Part shown: piece by piece, positions 56,750 to 64,000 of the stretch | Position numbering within the stretch: position 1 is the first letter of the stretch | Layout of the letters: each line of letters opens with the position of its first letter | Assembly (NCBI RefSeq): GCF_013364195.1 | Contig: NZ_CP054918.1 | Span: forward strand, 6,871,001 to 6,935,000 | DNA length: 64,000 bases | Source of the DNA: Streptomyces sp. NA04227 | GTDB taxonomy: Bacteria > Actinomycetota > Actinomycetes > Streptomycetales > Streptomycetaceae | Reading direction: 5' to 3' | Notes under the pieces: model-generated | Told to the model about the DNA's origin: nothing | The model's input: only the letters and a program-made list of their open reading frames with translations | The model's database searches: none | Position numbers and translations under genes: made by a program

Positions 56750-57844
56750 ATGAACGCAATGGCGCGTCGCGCCGTCATAGGCACGGTCGCGGTTGCCATG
56801 GCACTTGCCACTGCCGCCTGTGGCAAGGCCGGTGACGGAGACAAGGCTTCCGAGGGTGACGGCAAGACGATCGGTCTGCTGCTGCCCGAGAACAAGACCA
56901 CGCGCTACGAGACCTTCGACCGCCCGATCATCGAGTCGAAGATCAAGTCCCTGTGTTCCGAGTGCGAGATCAAGTACAACAACGCCTCGCAGGACACCGA
57001 GACCCAGAAGAAGCAGTTCGAGGCGCTGCTGACGCAGGGTGTGAAGGTGATCATCCTGGACTCGGTGGACTACAAGGCCACCAAGTCCTGGGTGAAGAAG
57101 GCCAAGGACCAGGGCGTCCAGGTCGTCGCCTACGACCGGCTCGCCGAGGGTCCGCTGGCCGCGTACGTCAGTTACGACAACGAGAAGATCGGCCGTCTGC
57201 AGGGCGAGGGCCTGGTCGAGGCGCTCGGTCCGAAGGCCGCGTCGAGCAAGGTCGTCATGATCAACGGCTCGCCCACCGACCCCAACGCGCCGTTCTTCAA
57301 GAAGGGCGCGCACACCGTCCTGGACAAGAAGGTCGACGAGATCGTCTACGAGCAGGACATCCCCGACTGGTCCCCCGACGAGGCCAACCGGAAGATGTCC
57401 AGCGCCATCGACAGCCTCGGCAAGGACGGCTTCCAGGGCGTCTACTCCGGCAACGACGGCATGGCGGGCGGCATCATCACCGCACTCGAACGACGCGGCA
57501 TCAAGGTCCCCGTGGGCGGCCAGGACGCCGAACTCGCGGGCCTCCAGCGGATCCTGAAGGGCGAGCAGGCCTTCACCATCTACAAGCAGATCAAGCCGGA
57601 GGCCGAGACCACCGCCTCCATCGCCGTCAGCCTGCTCAAGGGCAAGGAGCTCGGCACCCTGGTGGACACCAAGGTGGACAGCCTCAGCGGCGAGTTCAAG
57701 GGCATCCCCGCGAAGCTGTACGACGCGCAGATCGTCACCAAGGACGACATCGCCGACACCATCATCCGGGACGAGGTCTACAAGGCGTCCCAGATCTGCA
57801 AGGGCGACTACAAGAAGTACTGCGCCGAGGCCGGTATCAGCTAG
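56750..57844 (+). CDS. xylF: Sugar ABC transporter substrate-binding lipoprotein, XylF
   Basis: 364-aa periplasmic-binding-protein-like receptor of the RbsB/XylF class. Lipoprotein signal with ATAAC lipobox (Cys ~24), then KTIGLLLPENKTTRYETFDRP, VIILDSVDYKATKSWV, VAYDRLAEGPLAAYVSYDNEKIG and GVYSGNDGMAGG, all typical of xylose receptors. It binds D-xylose outside the cell and delivers it to XylGH. ATG 56750 follows GGGAGG. Operon xylFGH, directly after the ROK regulator. Confidence 0.88.
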   Translation: MNAMARRAVIGTVAVAMALATAACGKAGDGDKASEGDGKTIGLLLPENKTTRYETFDRPIIESKIKSLCSECEIKYNNASQDTETQKKQFEALLTQGVKVIILDSVDYKATKSWVKKAKDQGVQVVAYDRLAEGPLAAYVSYDNEKIGRLQGEGLVEALGPKAASSKVVMINGSPTDPNAPFFKKGAHTVLDKKVDEIVYEQDIPDWSPDEANRKMSSAIDSLGKDGFQGVYSGNDGMAGGIITALERRGIKVPVGGQDAELAGLQRILKGEQAFTIYKQIKPEAETTASIAVSLLKGKELGTLVDTKVDSLSGEFKGIPAKLYDAQIVTKDDIADTIIRDEVYKASQICKGDYKKYCAEAGIS

Positions 57845-58008
57845 CTCCAACCGCCCTGCCGGGCAAGGCGGTTCACCCGAGGTGGACCGCCGCCCCCCGG
57901 TGCCCGCCCCTGTTCGCCGGGGGCGGGCACGACCCCCCGCACCCGCAGTACGCGCTCCCGCCGGGGCGCGCCCGTCCGCCGCCCACGCGGCGTGAGGAGA
58001 TGATTCAC

Positions 58009-58794
58009 GTGTCCGCTACGCCCGTGCTGGCGTTGCGCGGAGTCTCCAAACGGTTCGGAGCCGTCCAGGCGCTCACGGACGTCGAACTGGAGATCCACGC
58101 CGGTGAAGTGGTCGCCCTGGTGGGCGACAACGGCGCAGGGAAGTCGACCCTCGTCAAGACGATCTCGGGGGTCCACCCGATCGACGAGGGCGCCATCGAA
58201 TGGGAGGGCAGGCCGGTACGCATCGGCCGCCCGCAGGACGCCCAGGGCCTCGGCGTCGCCACCGTCTACCAGGACCTCGCGCTCTGCGACAACCTCGACG
58301 TCGTCGCCAACCTCTTCCTCGGCAGCGAACTGCGCACCGGCCCGGTGCTCGACGAGATCGCCATGGAGAAGCGGGCACAGGAACTCCTGGACACCCTCTC
58401 CATCCGTATCCCCAGCGTGCGCATCCCGGTCGCCTCGCTCTCCGGCGGCCAGCGCCAGGTGGTGGCCATCGCCCGCGCGCTGATCGGCGACCCGCGCGTG
58501 GTCATCCTGGACGAGCCCACCGCCGCGCTGGGCGTCGAACAGACCGCCCAGGTACTCGACTTGGTGGAGCGGCTGCGCGAACGCGGCCACGGCGTCATCC
58601 TCATCAGCCACAACATGGAGGACGTACGCGCCGTCGCCGACCGGGTCGCGGTGCTGCGCCTCGGCCGTAACAACGGTGTCTTCACCGTGGCGGACACCAC
58701 ACACGAAGAGATCATCGCCGCGATCACCGGCGCCACCGACAACGCCGTGACCCGCCGCCGGGCCCGCACGCTCACGAAGGAGGACGCGTCATGA
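58009..58794 (+). CDS. xylG: Xylose ABC transporter ATP-binding protein XylG (single ATPase domain)
   Basis: 261-aa ABC ATPase. Walker A GDNGAGKST, signature LSGGQRQVV, Walker B VILDEPTAALG and H-loop SHNMEDV. Only one ATPase domain is present, whereas E. coli XylG has two; single-domain versions are usual in actinomycetes. GTG at 58009 is preferred with GAGGAG 9 nt upstream; ATG at 58000 directly abuts that site. It follows xylF by 164 bp and overlaps xylH by 4 bp. Confidence 0.87.
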   Translation: MSATPVLALRGVSKRFGAVQALTDVELEIHAGEVVALVGDNGAGKSTLVKTISGVHPIDEGAIEWEGRPVRIGRPQDAQGLGVATVYQDLALCDNLDVVANLFLGSELRTGPVLDEIAMEKRAQELLDTLSIRIPSVRIPVASLSGGQRQVVAIARALIGDPRVVILDEPTAALGVEQTAQVLDLVERLRERGHGVILISHNMEDVRAVADRVAVLRLGRNNGVFTVADTTHEEIIAAITGATDNAVTRRRARTLTKEDAS

Positions 58795-60122
58795 GCGACC
58801 TCGCGCAGAACACCGACGACGAGCGGTCCGGCGGGCCACAGGACGCCGGACCCGCCGTGAAGGAACCGGCCGTGGAGCCCTCCGCGGCCCCGATACCCGC
58901 CGTCGACCCGCGCCTGCTGGTCCGCGAGGAGGGCTTTTGGGGCTACTGGACGGAGTTCGTCCGCAAGATCCGCGGCGGTGAACTCGGCTCGCTGCCCGTC
59001 GTGGTGGGCCTGATCGTCATCGCGCTCGTCTTCCAGACCCAGGACGACAGCTTCCTGTCGGCGAGCAGCCTCGCCAACATCGCCGTGTTCACCTCCGGCA
59101 TGGGCATCATGGCCGTCGGCATCGTCTTCGTCCTGCTGCTCGGCGAGATCGACCTGTCGGTGGGTTCGGTGGCCGGTATGGGCGCCGCGGTCTGGGCCGT
59201 ACTGAGCGTCAACCACGGCTGGAGCGACTGGAGCGCCGTCCTGTTCGCCGTCCTCGTCGGAGCGGGCATCGGCGCCCTGCACGGCGTCTTCTTCGCCAAG
59301 GTCGGCGTGCCCGCCTTCGTCGTCACGCTGGCCGGATTCCTCGGCTGGAGCGGCCTGCAGATCTGGCTGATGGGCAAGGAAGGCAGCATCAACACCCCCG
59401 AGGGCAGCCTGGTCGAGGACCTGACCGGCTACTTCTTCGAGTACAAGATCGCCGCGTACGCACTCGCCCTGGTCGCGGTCGTCCTCTACGCGGCCTCCCT
59501 GCTCGTGGAAGCCCGGCGCCGCCGCGACGCCGCGCTGCCCACCCGGCCGTTCAGCGAGATCCTGCTGCGCACCACCGTGGTCGCGGTGATCGCCTTCGTC
59601 GTCGCCTACGAGCTCAACGAGCCCTCGGGCGCCCGCGGTCTGCCGCTCGCCCTGGTGCTGTTCCTCGCGGTCCTGGTGATCGCCGACTTCGTGGCCCGCC
59701 GTACCACCTTCGGACGTCAGGTCTACGCGGTCGGCGGCAACGCCGAGGCGGCCCGCCGCGCGGGCATCAACGTCGATCTCGTACGGATCGCCGTGTTCAG
59801 CATCTCCGGCATGCTCGCCGCCTTCGGTGGCCTGTTCATCGCCAGCACCGCGGGCGGCGCCACCAAGAACCTCGGCTCCGGCAACACCCTGATGCTGGTC
59901 ATCGCGGCAGCCGTGATCGGCGGCACCAGCCTCTTCGGCGGCCGCGGCAAGGTCTGGTCGGCGCTGCTCGGCATGCTCGTCCTGCAGTCCATCCAGCAGG
60001 GCCTGAACCTGCTCGGCATGGCCAGCGAGATCCAGTACATGATCACCGGTGCGGTGCTGCTCGCCGCCGTCGTGATCGACTCGGTCTCCCGGCGCACCCA
60101 GAAGACAGCCGGGCGCGCCTGA
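58791..60122 (+). CDS. xylH: Xylose ABC transporter permease XylH
   Basis: 443-aa BPD_transp_2 permease with about ten to twelve helices and a ~60-residue acidic N-terminal tail. Diagnostic segments: FVLLLGEIDLSVGSVAGMGAA, VGVPAFVVTLAGFLGWSGLQ, RTTFGRQVYAVGGNAEAARRAGI and VIGGTSLFGGRGKVW. It forms the xylose channel with XylG. ATGA overlap with xylG. Confidence 0.9.
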   Translation: MSDLAQNTDDERSGGPQDAGPAVKEPAVEPSAAPIPAVDPRLLVREEGFWGYWTEFVRKIRGGELGSLPVVVGLIVIALVFQTQDDSFLSASSLANIAVFTSGMGIMAVGIVFVLLLGEIDLSVGSVAGMGAAVWAVLSVNHGWSDWSAVLFAVLVGAGIGALHGVFFAKVGVPAFVVTLAGFLGWSGLQIWLMGKEGSINTPEGSLVEDLTGYFFEYKIAAYALALVAVVLYAASLLVEARRRRDAALPTRPFSEILLRTTVVAVIAFVVAYELNEPSGARGLPLALVLFLAVLVIADFVARRTTFGRQVYAVGGNAEAARRAGINVDLVRIAVFSISGMLAAFGGLFIASTAGGATKNLGSGNTLMLVIAAAVIGGTSLFGGRGKVWSALLGMLVLQSIQQGLNLLGMASEIQYMITGAVLLAAVVIDSVSRRTQKTAGRA

Positions 60123-60170
60123 CGGCTCCGCCCGACCGCACCAAGAATCGCTCCGGCTCGTACGGAGAAT

Positions 60171-60206
60171 TGCCCGGCCCCGCGAACTCGCCGAAGGGGC
60201 CGGGCA
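60171..60206. terminator. Hairpin terminator between xylH and MFS gene
   Basis: Perfect 11-bp arms TGCCCGGCCCC / GGGGCCGGGCA with a 14-nt loop; lies between convergent genes and can serve both. Confidence 0.8.
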
Positions 60207-60229
60207 CTTCACTGTTCCCGTGGCCGTGG

Positions 60230-61696
60230 TCAGTTCCCCGCCCCGCGCGGCCCGGGTCGGCCTCCCGCGCGGTCGGCGGCCCTGATCAGCAGGACCAGGG
60301 TCACGGCGACGACCGCGTAGCCGACGGCGAGGATCTCCATCGCGGTGTCGGCGCCGGCCAGTTCGTCCCCGGCGAGGGCCAGGAACACCCCGCCGACGAG
60401 GGTCACCCCGAGCGAGTTCGCGAACTGCTGGGCGGTGTTGAGGGTGCCGGAGGCGGCACCGGCCTGCGCGGACCGTACCCGGCTCAGGGCGGCGCCGAGC
60501 AGCGGCGGCAGCAGGAAGCCGTTGCCCATACCGACGAGCGCCAGCGGAGGGATCAGCCACCAGCTCGACAAGTCCCCTTCACTGACCGCGAGTTCGGCGA
60601 CGATCAGCAGCATCCCGGCGACCACCAGAGAGCCCCCGGCCGTCGGTACCCGCGTCCCGTACCTGGCGACGAGCCGCCCGCCGAGCATCGAGGCCACCGT
60701 GAACAGCAGCCCCTGGAGCAGGAACACCACCGCCGCCTGGTCCGCCCCGGCGCCGAGCCGCTCCTGGACCAGCAGCGGCACCGCGAACAGGAAGCTGCCG
60801 AAGTACAGCTGGTAGAGCGAGGCCGCGAGCAGTAGCAGCGCGTACGGGCGATTGCGGAACAGCTCGGGGTTCACCACCGGGTCGCCGCCCCGGTCGGCCA
60901 GGGTCCGCTGCCAGCGCATCGCCAGGAACCCGGTCGGCACCGCCGCGCCGACGCAGAGCCACGCCCACACCGGCCAGCCCTGCTCCCGGCCGAGCGAGAG
61001 CGGCACCAGGACCAGGGCGAGCGCCGAGGAGACGGCGAACGCGCCGACCGGGTCGAAGCGGGCGGTGCGGCCGTGCGGCCCCTTCGGCAGGACCCGCAGC
61101 GCGAGCAGCACCGCCACCAGGGCGAGGGGCACATTGATCAGAAAGATGGTCCGCCAGCCCAGCCCGAAGGCGTCCGCCGCCACGAGCACACCGCCGAGTA
61201 TCTGCCCGGCGAGCGAGCCGAGACCGGTGATCGCCCCGTACCAGGCGGTCGCCCGCCCCCGGTGCGACGCCGGAAAGGTGACCGTGATCAGCGAGAGCAC
61301 CTGCGGCACCATGGCCGCCGCCGTCAGCCCTTGCAGCAGCCGCGCCGCCACGAGCTGGCCGGGCGAGAGGGCCAGCGCGCACAGCAACGAGGCGACGGCG
61401 AAGGCGCTCATGCCAAGCACGAACATCCGGCGGTAGCCGAACCGGTCACCGAGCCGGGCACCGGTGACCAGACCGGCGGCGTAGGCGAACGCGTACCCCG
61501 ACACCACGAGTTCGAGCGAGGCGTCGCCCGCGTCGAGATCGGCACGGAGCGCGGGCGTCGCGATGCTGACGATGAACAGATCGAACACGGCCATGAACGC
61601 CGCACTCAACGCCACCGCCAGGATGCGCCATTCACGGGGGCCTGGCGGCGTCCCGTCCTCGGGGACCGTCGTCGCATCGGAGCGGGTGAGGGCCAT
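60230..61696 (-). CDS. MFS transporter, DHA2 (EmrB/QacA-like) family
   Basis: 488-aa drug/proton antiporter with about 14 helices. Motifs: FMAVFDLFIVSIATPALRADL in helix 1, VVSGYAFAYAAGLVTGARLGDRFGYRR (motif A), QGLTAAAMVPQVLSLI and GLGSLAGQILGGVLV (antiporter motif C). ATG at 61696. No adjacent regulator. Substrate unknown. Confidence 0.87.
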   Translation of the reverse strand: MALTRSDATTVPEDGTPPGPREWRILAVALSAAFMAVFDLFIVSIATPALRADLDAGDASLELVVSGYAFAYAAGLVTGARLGDRFGYRRMFVLGMSAFAVASLLCALALSPGQLVAARLLQGLTAAAMVPQVLSLITVTFPASHRGRATAWYGAITGLGSLAGQILGGVLVAADAFGLGWRTIFLINVPLALVAVLLALRVLPKGPHGRTARFDPVGAFAVSSALALVLVPLSLGREQGWPVWAWLCVGAAVPTGFLAMRWQRTLADRGGDPVVNPELFRNRPYALLLLAASLYQLYFGSFLFAVPLLVQERLGAGADQAAVVFLLQGLLFTVASMLGGRLVARYGTRVPTAGGSLVVAGMLLIVAELAVSEGDLSSWWLIPPLALVGMGNGFLLPPLLGAALSRVRSAQAGAASGTLNTAQQFANSLGVTLVGGVFLALAGDELAGADTAMEILAVGYAVVAVTLVLLIRAADRAGGRPGPRGAGN

Positions 61697-61860
61697 GCCG
61701 TTCTCCCAGGGGTCGTTTCCGCCCGGACAGACACAGGGACGCAGAGGATGCAGAGAACACAGAAGACGCAGACGGATGCAGCCGGACGCGGACTGATACG
61801 GACGGACACGGGATGTCTACCAAGACGGGATGCCCGCCAGGGAAGGCGGGTCCGCGTTCA

Positions 61861-61896
61861 GCCCGGGGCAGTCGTACCGCCCGGGGCAGTCGCAAC
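61861..61896. repeat. 18-bp tandem repeat upstream of dxs/MFS
   Basis: GCCCGGGGCAGTCGTACC and GCCCGGGGCAGTCGCAAC adjoin, 16 of 18 identical, followed by a partial third copy (GCCCGG). Confidence 0.8.
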
Positions 61897-62233
61897 GCCC
61901 GGTGGGGAGAATCGCGCTACTTATTCGAAAGGTGAAGAAGAGGGTGATATCGGGCGATGATGCAGCATTCGCCCCATCCATCCACCCTGTTGTGTCTCGA
62001 AACCGCCACAGCGAAAGCGCCCCGAATCCGCCCCCCGGAACGGCGCTCCGGCGTCCCCGCCGAGCAGTGCCGCCCCGCTCGCGGGCCGCACCCGAGTGCT
62101 TCCGGCACCGCGACGACCTGGGACGGAACGCCGTGCGCCCCCCTCCGCCCCGTCCCGCACTCCGGCGCGGACAACGCTGCCGCGTGCATCGATTGCACCC
62201 GGCTGGGCGAGGCCGAAAAGGATGGGCTGCCCG

Positions 62234-62260
62234 TCAAGGGTGAAGTCAGAACATTAGACT
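62234..62260 (+). promoter_or_regulatory. Possible dxs promoter
   Basis: TAGACT (62255-62260) fits a HrdB-type -10 box; the TCAAGG 15 bp upstream is a poor -35 match. It would give a leader of about 40 nt before the GTG start. Confidence 0.3.
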
Positions 62261-62307
62261 CCATGGACCCGGCAATGCTCGAAGAGCTCTAGCGCAAGGA
62301 GGCACGG

Positions 62308-64000
62308 GTGCCGCTGCTGACCCGCATCACGGGACCGCGCGATCTGGACCGGCTCAGCCCGCAGGAGCTGGTCCGGCTGGCCGAGGAGATCCGGAGCTTT
62401 CTGGTCGACGCGGTGTCCAGGACCGGCGGCCACCTCGGCCCGAACCTCGGCGTCGTCGAGCTGACCATCGCCCTGCACCGTGTCTTCGACTCGCCGAAGG
62501 ACAAGGTCCTCTTCGACACCGGACACCAGTCCTACGTACACAAGCTGCTCACCGGCCGCCAGGACTTCTCGGGTCTGCGGGCCAAGGGCGGCCTGTCCGG
62601 CTACCCCTCGCGCGCCGAGTCCGAGCACGACGTCATCGAGAACTCGCACGCCTCCACCGTGCTCGGCTGGGCCGACGGTCTCGCCAAGGCCAACCAGGTG
62701 CTCGGCCGCCGCGACCACACCGTCGCCGTGATCGGCGACGGCGCCCTCACCGGCGGCATGGCCTGGGAGGCGCTGAACAACATCGCAGCGGCCAAGGACC
62801 GTCCGCTGGTCATCGTGGTCAACGACAACGAGCGCTCGTACGCCCCGACCATCGGCGGTCTCGCCGACCACCTGGCGACCCTGCGCACCACCGACGGCTA
62901 CGAGCGCTTCCTCGCGCGTGGGAAGGATCTGCTGGGGCGCACCCCGGTCGTGGGACGCCCCCTGTACGACACCCTGCACGGGGCGAAGAAGGGGCTGAAG
63001 GACTTCATCGCTCCGCAGGGCATGTTCGAGGACCTGGGCCTGAAGTACGTGGGGCCGATCGACGGCCACGACATCGAGGCGCTGGAATCCGCCCTCGCCC
63101 GCGCCAAGCGCTTCGGCGGCCCGGTCATCGTGCACTGCATCACCGAGAAGGGCCGCGGCTACAAGCCCGCCGTCGAGGACGACGCCGACCGCTTCCACGC
63201 GGTGGGCGTCATCCACGCCGAGACCGGCCTGCCGACCAAGGCCGCGGGCCTGGACTGGACGTCCGTCTTCGGCGAGGAGATGGTCGAGCTCGGCCGCGAG
63301 CGCGAGGACATCGTGGCGATCACCGCGGCGATGCTCCAGCCGGTCGGCCTGAAGCGGTTCGCCGAGGAGTTCCCCGAGCGCATCTACGACGTCGGCATCG
63401 CCGAGCAGCACGCCGCCGTCTCCGCCGCGGGCCTGGCCACCGGCGGACTCCACCCGGTCTTCGCGGTCTACGCGACCTTCCTCAACCGGGCCTTCGACCA
63501 GATGCTGATGGACGTGGCGCTGCACAAGTGCGGCGTGACCTTCGTACTCGACCGTGCCGGAGTGACCGGCAGCGACGGCGCCTCGCACAACGGCATGTGG
63601 GACATGTCGATCCTGCAGTGCGTGCCCGGGCTGCGGATCGCCGCCCCGCGCGACGCCGACCAGTTGCGGCGCCAGTTGCGCGAGGCCGTCGAGGTCGACG
63701 ACGCCCCGACCGTGGTGCGCTACTCCAAGGGTGCGGTGGGTCCGGCCGTGGAGGCCCTGGCCACCGTCGGCGGCATGGACGTCCTGCGCAGGCCGGACGA
63801 GAACGTGACCATCGGGGGCACCGGGGCCGATGTGCTGCTGGTCTCCGTCGGCGCGCTCGCACCGATGTGCCTGGAGATCGCGGACCTGCTCGACAAGCAG
63901 GGCATCTCCACCACCGTCGTCGACCCCCGCTGGGTCAAGCCGGTCGACGCGGCGCTCCCCGCGCTCGCCGAGCAGCACCGCGTCGTGGTCACCGTCGAGG
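62308..64000 (+). CDS. dxs: 1-deoxy-D-xylulose-5-phosphate synthase (3' truncated by window edge)
   Basis: First 564 codons of DXS, the thiamine-diphosphate enzyme condensing pyruvate and glyceraldehyde 3-phosphate in the MEP isoprenoid pathway. Motifs: [52 protein letters not shown] (ThDP), [24 protein letters not shown], and [21 protein letters not shown] at 62308 follows AAGGAGG. The frame is open to the window end; about 70-80 residues are missing. Corresponds by position to SCO6013, one of two dxs genes in S. coelicolor as I recall. Confidence 0.95.
   Translation, partial: MPLLTRITGPRDLDRLSPQELVRLAEEIRSFLVDAVSRTGGHLGPNLGVVELTIALHRVFDSPKDKVLFDTGHQSYVHKLLTGRQDFSGLRAKGGLSGYPSRAESEHDVIENSHASTVLGWADGLAKANQVLGRRDHTVAVIGDGALTGGMAWEALNNIAAAKDRPLVIVVNDNERSYAPTIGGLADHLATLRTTDGYERFLARGKDLLGRTPVVGRPLYDTLHGAKKGLKDFIAPQGMFEDLGLKYVGPIDGHDIEALESALARAKRFGGPVIVHCITEKGRGYKPAVEDDADRFHAVGVIHAETGLPTKAAGLDWTSVFGEEMVELGREREDIVAITAAMLQPVGLKRFAEEFPERIYDVGIAEQHAAVSAAGLATGGLHPVFAVYATFLNRAFDQMLMDVALHKCGVTFVLDRAGVTGSDGASHNGMWDMSILQCVPGLRIAAPRDADQLRRQLREAVEVDDAPTVVRYSKGAVGPAVEALATVGGMDVLRRPDENVTIGGTGADVLLVSVGALAPMCLEIADLLDKQGISTTVVDPRWVKPVDAALPALAEQHRVVVTVE

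Larger units (their letters stand above)
61697..62307. other. 611-bp intergenic region before dxs, with degenerate repeats
   Basis: No convincing gene. 61728-61800 is a degenerate purine-rich series of GACGCAG/GATGCAG-like units; 61861-61896 is an 18-bp tandem repeat. A short frame (MDPAMLEEL, 62263-62292) ends just before the dxs ribosome site and might be a leader peptide but has no other support. Confidence 0.5.

Noticed and set aside
62263..62292. Nine-codon leader peptide MDPAMLEEL before dxs
   Set aside because: Too short to judge, no ribosome site, and a putative -10 box lies so close that its ATG might not be in the transcript.

Overview
The window is high-GC actinobacterial DNA, almost certainly from a Streptomyces. 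Evidence: strong third-position GC, frequent GTG starts, several TetR regulators, Tat and lipoprotein signals, and (from memory) gene order around aconitase like the S. coelicolor SCO5998-SCO6013 neighbourhood: MurA-like protein, acnA, ngcEFG-type transporter, ROK regulator, xylFGH, dxs. I saw no rRNA, tRNA, CRISPR array, insertion sequence, phage or large biosynthetic gene cluster.

Layout. (1) 0-8.4 kb: a putative agmatine/guanidino operon. A 5'-truncated agmatine deiminase is followed by a complete Dpp/Opp-type ABC importer (lipoprotein, two permeases, two ATPases), a second, Tat-exported agmatine deiminase, a strong terminator and a TetR gene. (2) 8.5-12.8 kb: a secreted serine hydrolase, an HTH protein with a cyclase-like C-terminal domain, and small membrane proteins. 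Short tandem repeats are common here. (3) 12.8-34.8 kb: a redox/acyl-CoA catabolic region with TetR regulators beside or divergent from the enzymes they probably control. It holds TetR/PPOX, an OYE-type flavin oxidoreductase, an ADC-like protein with a succinate-semialdehyde dehydrogenase, an HSL-type hydrolase, DJ-1/ALDH/reductase, a four-gene acyl-CoA cluster resembling the levulinate/4-hydroxyacyl-CoA (lva, ACAD10/11) pathway, a decayed FAD oxidase gene, a TetR/MMPL pair and a quinone oxidoreductase. (4) 34.9-64 kb: the conserved chromosomal segment: HTH-MurA fusion, LysR/MFS pair, acnA, ngcEFG, rok7B7-like regulator, xylFGH, MFS and the first part of dxs. Between ngcG and the ROK gene lie about 9 kb with a GH92 alpha-mannosidase, a TetR/CMD/SDR operon and a DUF6114/DUF6230 pair.

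Most notable observations: (a) a 17-bp operator-like motif, consensus near TGTTGACGNTGCWTACA, occurs as paired boxes before three unlinked oxidoreductase units (13.9, 18.75 and 33.6 kb), suggesting one local regulon; (b) a transporter flanked by a cytoplasmic-type and an exported agmatine deiminase; (c) an lva-like phosphorylation-dependent acyl-CoA cluster under tandem palindromic operators; (d) an HTH-MurA fusion that keeps the catalytic Cys; (e) an HTH plus degenerate-cyclase protein in a repeat-rich locus. All assignments come from reading the sequence and remembered family knowledge; no database search was run.
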